From Labilithrix sp. (GTDB lineage Bacteria > Myxococcota_A > Polyangia > Polyangiales > Polyangiaceae), in assembly GCA_019637195.1 (NCBI GenBank), contig JAHBWA010000028.1:1-64000 (forward strand): 64,000 bases of DNA, given 5' to 3'. The first letter of the stretch is position 1. Every line of letters begins with the position of its first letter. The position numbers and the translations under genes are program-made. This document shows positions 26,833-35,470 of the stretch, piece after piece. The notes under the pieces are model-generated. The model made no database searches. It saw nothing but the letters and a program-made list of their open reading frames with translations, and was not told the DNA's origin.

Positions 26833-28809
26833 CTACTCGGCGGCGCCGGCGGGGAGCGACGCGCTCGGCGGCTCCGCGGTCGCGATCGTCTCCATCTGCT
26901 CCACCGCGAACTGGAAGCGATACAGGCGCGCGTAGACGCCGTCCTTCGCCAGGAGCTCGTCGTGGGTCCCGGTCTCGACGATCCGGCCCTTGTGGAAGAC
27001 GACGATCCGATCGACCGCGCGGATCGTCGAGAGGCGGTGCGCGATGACGAGCGACGTTCGCCCCTCGACGACCGCCTCGAGCGCCGCCTGGAGCCGCGCC
27101 TCGGTGTCGGAGTCGATGCTCGCCGTCGCCTCGTCGAGGATGAGCAGGGGCGCGTCGCGGTAGAGCGCGCGCGCGAACGCGAGCAGCTGCCGCTCGCCCG
27201 CGCTGAAGTTCGCGCCGCGCTCGTCGACGCGCGCCTCGAGGCCGCCGGGCCGCGCGAGGAAGACGTCGAGCGCGCCGATCCGCTCGAGCGCCCGCCGGAC
27301 GCGCTCGAGATCCGGAGCGTCGTCGCTCATCGCGACGTTCGACGCGACGGTCCCGGCGAAGAGGAAGACGTCCTGAGGCACGACCGCGAAGAGCTCCCGG
27401 AGCTCGCCGCGATCGTAGGAGCAGACGTCGCGGCCGAGGACGCGTACGGTGCCCTTCTCGAAGTCGTAGAGGCGGAGCAGGAGGCTCGTGATCGTCGTCT
27501 TGCCGGCCCCCGTCGCGCCGACGAGCGCGATCTTCTCGCCGCGCCTCGCGTGGAGCGTCACGTCCTCGAGCACCGGGACGCCCGGCTTGTAGGAGAACGT
27601 CACGCCCTCGACCGCCACGGCCTCGTCCGCGGGCCCCTCGGCCCCCGGCAGGGCGGGCTCGGCGGGCGCCTCGAGCGCGGGCTCGTCGAGGAGCTGGAAG
27701 ATCCGCTCCGCGCCGCTCATCGCCGACTGGAGGATCGTGAAGCGCTGCGCGAGGAGGCTCACGGGCTCGAAGAACTGCTTGATGTACTGGGTGAACGTGA
27801 CCACGAGCGCGAACGTGATCGTGGGATCCGCCACCCGGCGGAAGCCCGCCCACCAGAGCACGCTCGCGATGCACAGCGTGCCGACCATCTCGATCGCGGC
27901 GTCGAGGACGGCCTCGTAGAAGATGCTCCGCTTGTTGGCGTCGCGGTACTCGACGTTGATCTCGTCGAACTCGGCCGCCATCACGGACTCGCGCGCGTAG
28001 GCCTGGACGACCGGCATCCCCGAGACCTGCTCGTTGAGGAACGCGTTGAGGCGCGCCGTCTTGACGCGGATCTCGCGGAAAGCCTGACGAGCGCGCGAGC
28101 GGACGAACCAGACGATGACGGCGACGACGGGGAGCGACGCGAAGGAGATGAGCGACATCCGCACGTCGAGGACGAGCATCATGACGACGATACCCACGAG
28201 GGCGACGAGGTCGCCGATCGCGTTGATCACGCCGGACGCGAACATCTCGCCGACGGCGTCGACGTCGTTCGTCGCGCGGGTCACGAGGCGCCCCACGGGC
28301 GTGCGATCGTAGTAGCGGAGCTCGAGCCGCTGCATGAACTCGAACAGGTGCGTGCGGAGGTCGGCCATCGCGCGCGCGCCGGCGATTTGCATCGAGTACG
28401 TCTGGACGAACGTGAGCAGCTGGGTGGCGACGACGACGAGCGCCAGCGTGAGGCCGTGCTTCATCAGCCCGCCGGGCTCCTCGGCCTCCGCCCCCGCGAC
28501 GACGCGGCCCATGACGATCGGCCGGGCGAGGTTCAGCCCCGCGGCGAGGACGAGCATCGCGATCGACGCGAAGAGATAGCGCGCGTGCGGCCGCATGAAC
28601 GGCCAGAGGCGGCGGAGCAGCACGCCGTCGTACGCGCGCCCGAGGCGCTCCTCCTCGTGGAAGTCGCGGAGCGTCCCGCCCTTCGCGGGCGCGGCGCCGG
28701 ACTTCGCCTTCTCAGGCACGGCGCCGGACCTCGCCTTCGCGGGCGCGGCGCCGGACCTCGCCTTCGCGGGCGCGGCGCCGGACTTCGCCTTCGGGTCCTC
28801 GGCGCTCAT
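26833..28809 (-). CDS. ABC exporter subunit B (catalytic-site half)
   Basis: This 658-aa half-transporter has six membrane helices (about 70-350) followed by an ATPase domain. Walker A is GATGAGKTT (431-439), the signature is the degenerate FSAGERQ (535-541), and Walker B LLILDE (555-560) keeps the catalytic Glu560. The partner gene overlaps its start by ATGA and has the opposite features, so they form one asymmetric heterodimer of the MdlAB/TM287-288 type. The first 43 residues are four 9-residue Lys/Ala/Ser/Pro repeats encoded by a 27-bp tandem repeat. The substrate is unknown; lipids or drugs are exported by relatives. Confidence 0.93.
   Translation of the reverse strand: MSAEDPKAKSGAAPAKARSGAAPAKARSGAVPEKAKSGAAPAKGGTLRDFHEEERLGRAYDGVLLRRLWPFMRPHARYLFASIAMLVLAAGLNLARPIVMGRVVAGAEAEEPGGLMKHGLTLALVVVATQLLTFVQTYSMQIAGARAMADLRTHLFEFMQRLELRYYDRTPVGRLVTRATNDVDAVGEMFASGVINAIGDLVALVGIVVMMLVLDVRMSLISFASLPVVAVIVWFVRSRARQAFREIRVKTARLNAFLNEQVSGMPVVQAYARESVMAAEFDEINVEYRDANKRSIFYEAVLDAAIEMVGTLCIASVLWWAGFRRVADPTITFALVVTFTQYIKQFFEPVSLLAQRFTILQSAMSGAERIFQLLDEPALEAPAEPALPGAEGPADEAVAVEGVTFSYKPGVPVLEDVTLHARRGEKIALVGATGAGKTTITSLLLRLYDFEKGTVRVLGRDVCSYDRGELRELFAVVPQDVFLFAGTVASNVAMSDDAPDLERVRRALERIGALDVFLARPGGLEARVDERGANFSAGERQLLAFARALYRDAPLLILDEATASIDSDTEARLQAALEAVVEGRTSLVIAHRLSTIRAVDRIVVFHKGRIVETGTHDELLAKDGVYARLYRFQFAVEQMETIATAEPPSASLPAGAAE
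28681..28788. repeat. 27-bp in-frame tandem repeat, four copies
   Basis: Units at 28681, 28708, 28735 and 28762 encode the repeated KAKSGAAPA-like segment at the N-terminus of the ABC exporter. The second unit carries most of the differences. Copy number could vary between strains without frame loss. Confidence 0.85.
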
Positions 28810-30605
28810 GCCGGCACCGACCCCGAGGGGACGGACTCGAGCTCGTCGAGCGCGGTCTTCGCCGACTGCTCCTCCGCGAACGCCGCGTAGAGGCCGCCCT
28901 CCCGGATCAGCTCGTCGTGCGTCCCCTGCTGGAGGATCCGGCCCTCGTCGAGGACGACGACCTGGTCGCAGCGCGACGCGGCGGCGACACGGTGGGTGAC
29001 GAGGATCACCGTCCGCTCCGCGGCCTGACGATCGATCGCGGCGAGGATCGCCGCCTCCGTCTTGGCGTCGACGGCCGAGAGCGGATCGTCGAGCACGAGC
29101 ACCTTCGGCTCGCGAACGAGCGCGCGGGCGAGGGCGATGCGCTGCTTCTGTCCGCCGGAGAGCTGGACGCCGCGCTCGCCGACCACCGTCTCGAGCTGCT
29201 CGGGGAGCCCGAGCGCTTCCTCGAGCACCTGGGCCTCGCGCGCGGCGTGGCGGATCCGCCGGACGGCGTCCTCCGAGTCGCAGTCGTCGAGCGAGAAGCC
29301 GACGTTCCGCGACACCGTAGTCGAGAACAAGAACGCGTCCTGCTGCGCGTAGCCCACGTTCGCGCGGACCGCCGCGAGCGGGAGATCGCAGACGTCCTGG
29401 TCGTCGACGAAGACCGCGCCCGGAGGCGTCGGCAGCAGTCGCGCGAGCAGCATGGCGATCGTGCTCTTGCCGGAGCCCGTGCGGCCGACGAGCGCGACCG
29501 ACTTGCCCGCGGGGACGTCGAACGAGACGTCGTCGACGACCTTGCGCTCACCATACGCGAACGACAGCCCGCGCACGGAGATGGCGCCCGCGACGTGCTT
29601 CGGGCTCGGGAGCGCCCCGCCCATGATCTCCGGGACGGCGCGGAAGATCTCGGCGAGGCGCGCGTAGCCGGCGCGCCCGCGCTGGATCACCGAGATCGAG
29701 AACCCGAACGCGATCATCGGCCAGGTCATCCGTCCGTACGCGAGCCAGAACGCGAAGAAGTCGCCGCGGGTGATGCCCCCGTCCTCCGCGCCGACCTCGA
29801 GGAGCGAGGCGCCGTACCAGAAGAACGCGAGGACGCCGAGCGTGCTCGCCGCGCCGACCGCCGGGAACATCAGGCCGCGGAGGCGCGCCAGAGAGAGGCT
29901 CGCCTCGAGGTAGGCGTCGTTCGCCGCCGCGAACCGGCGCCGCTCACGCGCCTCGAGCGCGAAGCTCCGGACGACGCGCACGCCCGCGAGGTTCGTCTGC
30001 AACACCTCGGACAGCTTCCCGAGCGTCTCCTGGTTGTGCCGCGTCCTCGTGAACATCTGGCGCGAGAACGAGCGCGTGATGAGCACCATGGCCGGGAGCA
30101 TCACGAACGACACGAGCGTCAGCCGGACGCTGATGTTGACCATGACCTCGAGCGCGCTCGCGAACGCGAACACGACGTTGACGATGTTCAGGATGCCGAA
30201 CCCGAGCAGGAGCCGGACCTGCTGGAGATCGTTGCTCGAGCGGCTCATGATCTCGCCCGCCGACATCGTCCGGTAGAACGCGGTGCCGAGGCGGTGCAGC
30301 CGGTGGAGCAGGAGCGCGCGGAGCTCGTACTCGGCGTCGCGCCCGGCGTTGAAGATGAACCAGCGGCTGCCGACGCGCGACGCGAACGACAGCGCCGCGA
30401 GGCCGAAGATCATCACGGCGGGCCCCGTGACCCGCTCGGGCGCGCCGCCGAAGACGGCGTCGATCGCGTCCTTCGACAGCCAGTCGATCCGGTTGAGCGC
30501 GAGCTGGAAGACCCCGAGCAGGACGCCACCCGCGAGGTAAGCCGGCAGGTGCCGCTTGAACTGGCCCCCGAGGGTCGTCGGGAGGGCTCCGGGATCGTGT
30601 GCCAT
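28806..30605 (-). CDS. ABC exporter subunit A (degenerate-site half)
   Basis: The 599-aa product is the other half of the heterodimeric exporter. Six helices (about 20-310) precede the ATPase: Walker A GRTGSGKST (374-382), canonical signature LSGGQKQR (482-489), and Walker B LVLDD (503-507), where Asp507 replaces the usual Glu. Combined with the partner, one composite site is canonical and the other degenerate, as established for heterodimeric type IV exporters. ATG 30605 is clear, and the TGA overlaps the partner start as ATGA. A 102-bp gap separates it from the DUF3025 gene upstream. Confidence 0.93.
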   Translation of the reverse strand: MAHDPGALPTTLGGQFKRHLPAYLAGGVLLGVFQLALNRIDWLSKDAIDAVFGGAPERVTGPAVMIFGLAALSFASRVGSRWFIFNAGRDAEYELRALLLHRLHRLGTAFYRTMSAGEIMSRSSNDLQQVRLLLGFGILNIVNVVFAFASALEVMVNISVRLTLVSFVMLPAMVLITRSFSRQMFTRTRHNQETLGKLSEVLQTNLAGVRVVRSFALEARERRRFAAANDAYLEASLSLARLRGLMFPAVGAASTLGVLAFFWYGASLLEVGAEDGGITRGDFFAFWLAYGRMTWPMIAFGFSISVIQRGRAGYARLAEIFRAVPEIMGGALPSPKHVAGAISVRGLSFAYGERKVVDDVSFDVPAGKSVALVGRTGSGKSTIAMLLARLLPTPPGAVFVDDQDVCDLPLAAVRANVGYAQQDAFLFSTTVSRNVGFSLDDCDSEDAVRRIRHAAREAQVLEEALGLPEQLETVVGERGVQLSGGQKQRIALARALVREPKVLVLDDPLSAVDAKTEAAILAAIDRQAAERTVILVTHRVAAASRCDQVVVLDEGRILQQGTHDELIREGGLYAAFAEEQSAKTALDELESVPSGSVPA

Positions 30606-30707
30606 GGATCCGACTACCGGCGGCCTACATAGCAGAGGGCCGGCGTGGTTCGATGCCGGATCGCGTGGGGGCGTCGCGGGGTGAGAATCTCCGCGCGCCG
30701 CGGCACG

Positions 30708-31448
30708 TCAAAGCGCGAAGCGCGCGAGCTCGTCCGGAGAGACCACGCAACGTTCGTCCTCGAGCGTCACCGAAAGGAGCGCGTCGGCGAGGCGGAGGAC
30801 CGCGGCGTCCCCCCCGGGCTCGTGACCGCGAGCGTCGATGGAGACCGCGCGCGCGACCATCGCCGGCTGACCGAAGACGAGCCCCTCGAAGAGCGCGTGA
30901 CCGAACAGGATCGGGACCGTCCGGGCGCCGAAATCGAGGACGAGCACGCCCCCCTCGTCGACGAGCGCGAGCGCGTCGAGCTCGCGCGTCCGCGCGTTCG
31001 GCAGCTGCGTCGCGCCCTCGGGGATCCAGCGCTCGATCGCGCGGTGCTGCCGGGTGTGCAGCGCGAGCTTCGCGCGGGGGAACGTCGCCCAGACGAGCGC
31101 GTTCAGGTAGTCGTGCCACATGCGCGCGCGCGTCGGGACGACGCGGCGCCCGACGATGACCGCGTCGTACAGGCTCGCGCGCTCGATGGGCGCGCCAGCG
31201 GGCCTCCGGCGACGGGCCGGAGCGAGCTCGAAGCGAACCGGGCCCTCGCCGGCGAAGGCCACGCCGTACTCGGACGGGTCCGGCCACTCGGCGCGATCGG
31301 CGAAGGTGCTCGCCGCCCGGGCGATCGGCCAGTGCGACGGATCGCGCTCGTAGAACCGGCCGTCGAAGCCCGCGCGCTCGTGGCGGACGAGGCGGAGCTT
31401 CTCCCAGCGGGGGCCGCGATCGCGAGCGCTCGACTCGGGCGGTCGCAT
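30708..31448 (-). CDS. DUF3025-domain protein
   Basis: The 246-aa protein matches DUF3025. It has an upstream YDAVIVGRRVVPTR segment, then RMWHDYLNALVWATFPRAKLALHTRQHRA, the family's most conserved block, followed by RTRELDALALVDEGGVLVL. The function is not established; conserved His, Asp and Asn in the HDYLNAL block suggest an enzyme, but this is inference. ATG 31448 lies five bases after the stop of the KOW-domain gene, so the two are probably co-transcribed. Confidence 0.85.
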   Translation of the reverse strand: MRPPESSARDRGPRWEKLRLVRHERAGFDGRFYERDPSHWPIARAASTFADRAEWPDPSEYGVAFAGEGPVRFELAPARRRRPAGAPIERASLYDAVIVGRRVVPTRARMWHDYLNALVWATFPRAKLALHTRQHRAIERWIPEGATQLPNARTRELDALALVDEGGVLVLDFGARTVPILFGHALFEGLVFGQPAMVARAVSIDARGHEPGGDAAVLRLADALLSVTLEDERCVVSPDELARFAL

Positions 31449-31453
31449 CGGCC

Positions 31454-32803
31454 TCAGCGCCCGCGCGCGTTGCGCGGCCGCCGGTGGGAGGAGCCGAGCA
31501 TCGGGCGCGCGCCGTCGGAGCTCGCGGCGAGGTCCTTCAGGTCGATCGTCGCGACGAGCAGCCCGAGCCTCACGCGCGCGCGGTCGTGCGGCGCGAGCTC
31601 CTGGACGATGCCGAGGCGGTTCGCGAACGGCCCGGCGAGCACGCGGACCTTCGCGCCCTTCTCGACCGGGAGCGACGGATCGACGTCGGCGCCCGCCGGT
31701 GCTCCGCGCGCGCGCAGCGACGTGGGGAGGATCGGACGGCGCGGCGGGACGAGACGGACCGCGCCCGCGTCGGTCTTGGCGCGCTCCGCGTCGGCCTCGC
31801 GCTCCCCGCGCGCGGCGCGCTCCTTCGGCGCGGCCTCGCGCTCCGCGGTCGAGAGGACCCGCCGCGCGTCCTCACGCTCGCGGCGCGAGCCCTCCTTGCG
31901 GACCGGGCCCTTGCGCACGCCCTTCCGGCGCTTGCGGCGCTCCTCGCGGCCGCGCTCGCGACGCTCCTCGAGACGCGACGCGCGGCGCGCGCGCCAGGCG
32001 CCGCGTCGGGTCGCGGCGATGAGGTCGTTGTCGGGAGCCCACGCCACGAGCTTGTAGACGTGTCCGAGCGCGACGAGCGCGTCGGCGAGCAGCTCGTCGA
32101 GCTCCTCGGCGTGCACGAGGGCGATCTCGCGCTTCACCGACCAGCCCATCCAGAGCGGGCGGCGGTTGCGCTGGCTGTCGTCGAGGAGCGCGCGGATGTC
32201 CTCGGCCGAGGCGGCCTGCGCCCGCGGGAAGCTCGGCACGCCGATGACGCCGATCGCGAACTCGTCCGGCATCGACTCGAGCAGCGACGTCAGCTCGAGG
32301 AGCGCCGTGGGATCGGCGATGCGCGCGCGCGTGTTCTTCACGTCGGCCTCGGCCTCGGGGCACACCTCGAGGCTCACGGCGACGTGGACGCTGTCGATCG
32401 TCAGCGCCAGGTAGGCGTGCGACCGAAGCGGATCGAGCTCGGGCTCCGTGCGCGGCACGAAGCTCCGCGCGTAGGCGTCGCGCACGAAGACGACGCGCTG
32501 GGCGATCGCGCGCGGCGCGCCCGACGACAGGTGCTGCTCCACCTCGTCCGGGACGACGACCTCGACCGCGATGCCGAGCTCGGCGAGGCGTGGCGAGAGC
32601 GCGCGCGCCCAGGCCTCGATGCGCTCGCGGAGCGCGCGCCGCTGCGCGGCGGCGCCGTGGCTCGGGCCGAGACCGCCGAACGACCGTGACGAAGCCGCGC
32701 TCGGCGCCGTCGATCCGGCGCGGGACGCCGCGGTCGTGGGCTCGAGGAAAGCGTCGAAGTCGGCGCTGGACAGTCGCAGCGCGCCGGACGGCGGGGCTGG
32801 CAC
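31454..32803 (-). CDS. KOW-domain hypothetical protein
   Basis: This protein of about 449 aa is not a known enzyme. The first 250 residues look like a folded domain of unknown function (VEVVVPDEVEQHLSS, then FVRDAYARSFVPRTEPELD, LALTIDSVHVAVSLEV). An extremely Arg/Glu/Lys-rich segment follows. The last 60 residues contain a KOW-like beta unit (GAKVRVLAGPFANRLGIVQEL, then ARVRLGLLVATIDLKDL), as in NusG and ribosomal proteins, suggesting contact with RNA or ribosomes. I use GTG 32803: a longer reading from TTG 32839 would begin inside a near-perfect promoter, and transcription from it would start almost at GTG 32803. It is followed by the DUF3025 gene after five bases. Confidence 0.7.
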   Translation of the reverse strand: MPAPPSGALRLSSADFDAFLEPTTAASRAGSTAPSAASSRSFGGLGPSHGAAAQRRALRERIEAWARALSPRLAELGIAVEVVVPDEVEQHLSSGAPRAIAQRVVFVRDAYARSFVPRTEPELDPLRSHAYLALTIDSVHVAVSLEVCPEAEADVKNTRARIADPTALLELTSLLESMPDEFAIGVIGVPSFPRAQAASAEDIRALLDDSQRNRRPLWMGWSVKREIALVHAEELDELLADALVALGHVYKLVAWAPDNDLIAATRRGAWRARRASRLEERRERGREERRKRRKGVRKGPVRKEGSRREREDARRVLSTAEREAAPKERAARGEREADAERAKTDAGAVRLVPPRRPILPTSLRARGAPAGADVDPSLPVEKGAKVRVLAGPFANRLGIVQELAPHDRARVRLGLLVATIDLKDLAASSDGARPMLGSSHRRPRNARGR

Positions 32804-32811
32804 AGCGGGGC

Positions 32812-32839
32812 AGCATACGGTCCCCAGCTCCCGTGTCAA
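32812..32839 (-). promoter_or_regulatory. Sigma-70-type promoter of the KOW-domain gene
   Basis: On the minus strand, consensus -35 TTGACA (32839-32834) is followed after 16 bp by TATGCT (32817-32812, four of six). Predicted initiation is near 32805, just two bases or so before GTG 32803, implying a leaderless or near-leaderless message. Confidence 0.55.
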
Positions 32840-32937
32840 CGCGTCGCCTGAGCTTCGGCTCTGCCCAAGTAGCTGGAACTACGAGCCTTCGCTGTCCCAT
32901 TGACGCAATGCGTTACAGACCTTACCCATGGGGCCTG

Positions 32938-33189
32938 ATGAGCTCTTCCCTCCCCCAACGCCCCGCTCACCGACCGGCCGGACTTTCGCAAGCGTCATTC
33001 GAGAGCCAGCGCGCACCCGAGCAGCGCCTCCTGGCATCCGACGTGATGGACGAGAGCGGCGAAGACGGTGGCTTGGTGCCGCCCTCGGCGCGATCGCCCG
33101 GAATGCACCTCGAGCACGAGGTGTTGCTCGCCGTGATCGCCGCCTTGGCGCTCTTCGCCACGTTGCTCCTGAACGCGCCCCCCTCCTGA
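32938..33189 (+). CDS. Small single-helix membrane protein upstream of sigma factor
   Basis: The 83-aa product is unknown. Its first 60 residues are polar and disordered-looking (SSSLPQRPAHRPAGL, then MDESGEDGG), and the C-terminus is one hydrophobic helix (EVLLAVIAALALFATLLLN) ending four residues later. This is a tail-anchored layout, with the polar part in the cytoplasm. Its TGA overlaps the ATG of the sigma-32 gene as TGATG, which indicates translational coupling. An in-frame ATG at 32908 would add ten residues. I infer a role in controlling the sigma factor, based only on the overlap and topology. Confidence 0.6.
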   Translation: MSSSLPQRPAHRPAGLSQASFESQRAPEQRLLASDVMDESGEDGGLVPPSARSPGMHLEHEVLLAVIAALALFATLLLNAPPS

Positions 33190-34442
33190 TGACCCACCCC
33201 GCCCCTCCCTCGCTCTCCCTCGACGACGCCGACGCGGGGTCCGTCGCGCTGACTCGGAAGAGAAAGCGTGATAGACCCGCCGACGTGCCGCGTGCGCCGA
33301 CCGTGAAGCGTCCCGCTCAAGGGAAGACCGCCGCTCAGGGCAAGGCCCGCGGCGCTGCTGGAAAGAGCAAGGGCTCCGAGCCGCCTCCGAGCGAGTCGGA
33401 GGACACGAAGCCCCGCGACGAGGACGAGGACGAGGCCGCAGAGGCCGAGCCCGCCGGCGTGGACGACGAGATCGCAGGCGCGGAGACGGCGGACGACGAA
33501 GACGCCTTCGCCGAGCCGAAGGAAGACGAGGGCGAGACGAGCGTGAGCTCGAGCCCGCTGTCGAAGCCGATGTCGAGCGGCTCGATGGAACGGCTCGATC
33601 CGATGGCGGCGTACCTCCGCGAGGTCCAGCGCCACCCGCTGCTCACGCCCGAGCAGACGCACGAGCTCGCCGCCAAGTTCGTCAAGACGCAGGACCCGGC
33701 GATCGCGGCGCAGCTCGTCACGGCGAACCTGCGCCTCGTGGTGAAGATCGCCTACGAGTACCGCCGCGCTTACAAGAACATCATGGACCTCGTGCAGGAG
33801 GGCAACATCGGCCTCATGCAGGCGGTCAAGCGGTACGACCCGTACCGCGGCGTGAAGCTCTCGAGCTACGCGGCCTGGTGGATCCGCGCGTACATCCTGC
33901 GGTTCATCCTCAACAACTGGCGCCTCGTGAAGCTCGGCACGACGCAGGCGCAGCGGAAGCTGTTCTTCAATTTGCGGAAGAAGCGGGCCGAGCTGCAGGC
34001 GATGGGCGTCGATCCGACGAACGCCGAGATCGCCAAGCAGCTCAACGTCCCCGAGAGCGACGTCGCCGAGATGGACGTCCGCCTCGCGCAGAGCGAAAAG
34101 TCGCTCGACGCGCCCGTGGGCGACGCCGACGGCCGCGCGATCGCCAAGGTCGACATGATGCCCGCCACCGGCGCGGGCCCCGAGACGCAGATGGCCGACG
34201 AGGAGCTCCAGTCGCTCCTCAAGGACAAGCTGGCCGAGTTCAGGAAGACGCTCATCGGCAAGGAGAAGGACGTCGCCATCTTCGACATGCGCCTCGTCGC
34301 CGACGATCCGCTCACGCTCCAGGACCTGGGCGACAAGTTCGGGATCTCGCGCGAGCGCGTCCGCCAGCTCGAGCAGCGCCTCCTCGCCCGCCTCCGCGAC
34401 TACCTGAAGCGCGAGATGGGCGACGCCACCGATTCGCTCTGA
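33189..34442 (+). CDS. rpoH: Sigma-32 (RpoH) family RNA polymerase sigma factor
   Basis: The 417-aa protein has sigma regions 2 to 4. Region 2 runs from AANLRLVVKIAYEYR-like residues near 177 to SSYAAWWIRAYILRFI (225-240). The segment QRKLFFNLR (255-263) is the RpoH box diagnostic of heat-shock sigma factors, and region 4 ends in FGISRERVRQLEQRLLARLR. Unusually, about 130 residues precede region 1.2: a Lys/Arg-rich start, then a very acidic stretch (DEDEDEAAEAEP), which may mask the factor or mediate contacts. ATG 33189 overlaps the stop of the small membrane-protein gene. A longer reading from 32928 is Arg-rich and rejected. It presumably directs stress genes. Confidence 0.92.
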   Translation: MTHPAPPSLSLDDADAGSVALTRKRKRDRPADVPRAPTVKRPAQGKTAAQGKARGAAGKSKGSEPPPSESEDTKPRDEDEDEAAEAEPAGVDDEIAGAETADDEDAFAEPKEDEGETSVSSSPLSKPMSSGSMERLDPMAAYLREVQRHPLLTPEQTHELAAKFVKTQDPAIAAQLVTANLRLVVKIAYEYRRAYKNIMDLVQEGNIGLMQAVKRYDPYRGVKLSSYAAWWIRAYILRFILNNWRLVKLGTTQAQRKLFFNLRKKRAELQAMGVDPTNAEIAKQLNVPESDVAEMDVRLAQSEKSLDAPVGDADGRAIAKVDMMPATGAGPETQMADEELQSLLKDKLAEFRKTLIGKEKDVAIFDMRLVADDPLTLQDLGDKFGISRERVRQLEQRLLARLRDYLKREMGDATDSL

Positions 34443-34475
34443 GCGCACGGCGCGGGGCAGCCCTGATCGACGCGC

Positions 34476-34488
34476 GGCGCTGAGCGCC
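34476..34488 (+). terminator. Short hairpin after the sigma-factor gene
   Basis: GGCGC-TGA-GCGCC, followed by CGACGTTTCTG, lies 33 bp past the stop. The stem is short and the T-run weak; the terminator call is tentative. Confidence 0.3.
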
Positions 34489-34535
34489 CGACGTTTCTGC
34501 CGGAGACGGCGCCCGCGAACGAGTAGCCTGGGGCC

Positions 34536-35396
34536 GTGAGCACGGAGCGCGGCCCCGGTACGCTGTTCGTCGTCGCGACGCCGATCGGCAACCTCGGCGA
34601 CGTCACGCTCCGCGCGATCGAGGTCCTCAAGCGCTGCGATCGCATCGCTGCGGAGGACACGCGGCAGACGAGGAAGCTCCTGTCGCACCTCGGCATCGCC
34701 GGGAAGCCGACGACCGCACTCCACGCGCACTCGGGCGAGCGCGACGTGGCCATGGTCGTCGACGCGCTCGCCACAGGTGAGTCGGTCGCGCTCGTCACGG
34801 ATGCCGGGACGCCGAGCGTGAGCGATCCGGGTGACGCCCTCGTCAAGGGCGCGATCGCCGCGGGGATCCGGGTCGTCCCGATCCCGGGGCCGAGCGCGGC
34901 GCTCGCGGCGCTCGTCGCGAGCGGGCTCGCGGGCGGCGGCGGCTTCCGCTTCGTCGGCTTTCTCCCGCGGGACGGGACCGCGCGGCACGAGGCCGTCGGT
35001 AAGGTGTGCGCGACGCCCGAGCCCGTCATCCTGTTCGAGTCGCCCGAGCGCACCGCCGCGACGCTGGCCGAGCTCGCCGAGGCCACGCCCGATCGCGCGG
35101 CGTGCGTCGCGCGCGAGCTCACGAAGCTCCACGAGGAGCTCGTCCGCGGGACGCTCGCGTCGCTCGCCAAGGAACGCGACGCGTGGCGGGGCGAGGTCGC
35201 GATCGTCCTCGGGGCGTGGTCGCCGGAGGGGCGCGAGGAGCGCATCGACGACGACGAGTTGGACGCGCGCATCGATCGCGAGCTCGCGGGCGGCGCGCAC
35301 TCGAAGACGATCGCCGAGCGGGTCGCCGCGTGGAGCGGGCGACCGAAGCGCGAGGTCTACGAGCGCGTCGTGACGCGCAAGCGCGCGCCGCGGTGA
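34536..35396 (+). CDS. rsmI: 16S rRNA 2'-O-ribose C1402 methyltransferase
   Basis: RsmI methylates the ribose of C1402 in the 16S rRNA decoding centre using SAM. The 286-aa product shows the family opening TLFVVATPIGNLGDVTLRA, then DTRQTRKLLSHLGI, VALVTDAGTPSVSDPGD (the SAM pocket), VVPIPGPSAALAALVASGL, FVGFLPRDG, and ILFESPERTAATL. The start is GTG 34536; family alignment leaves little choice. It follows the sigma-factor gene by about 90 bp on the same strand and converges on the glutaredoxin-like gene. Confidence 0.95.
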   Translation: MSTERGPGTLFVVATPIGNLGDVTLRAIEVLKRCDRIAAEDTRQTRKLLSHLGIAGKPTTALHAHSGERDVAMVVDALATGESVALVTDAGTPSVSDPGDALVKGAIAAGIRVVPIPGPSAALAALVASGLAGGGGFRFVGFLPRDGTARHEAVGKVCATPEPVILFESPERTAATLAELAEATPDRAACVARELTKLHEELVRGTLASLAKERDAWRGEVAIVLGAWSPEGREERIDDDELDARIDRELAGGAHSKTIAERVAAWSGRPKREVYERVVTRKRAPR

Positions 35397-35437
35397 GCCG
35401 CGCGGCCCCGCCGGCGCCCTCGCGCACCGCACCGTGA

Positions 35438-35469
35438 CGAGGCTCAGCCTCGCTCGTGCCCCGCGGGGC
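35438..35469. terminator. Paired hairpins between convergent genes
   Basis: CGAGGC-TCA-GCCTCG (35438-35452) and the palindrome GCCCCGCGGGGC (35458-35469) sit in the 74-bp gap between the rsmI stop and the glutaredoxin-gene stop. They could act on both transcripts; no T-runs. Confidence 0.4.
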
Positions 35470-35470
35470 G

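Noticed and set aside
32928..33188. N-terminal extension of the sigma-32 factor
   Set aside because: The extension is Arg/Ala-rich and lacks family similarity; ATG 33189 overlaps the small membrane-protein stop, a normal coupling arrangement.
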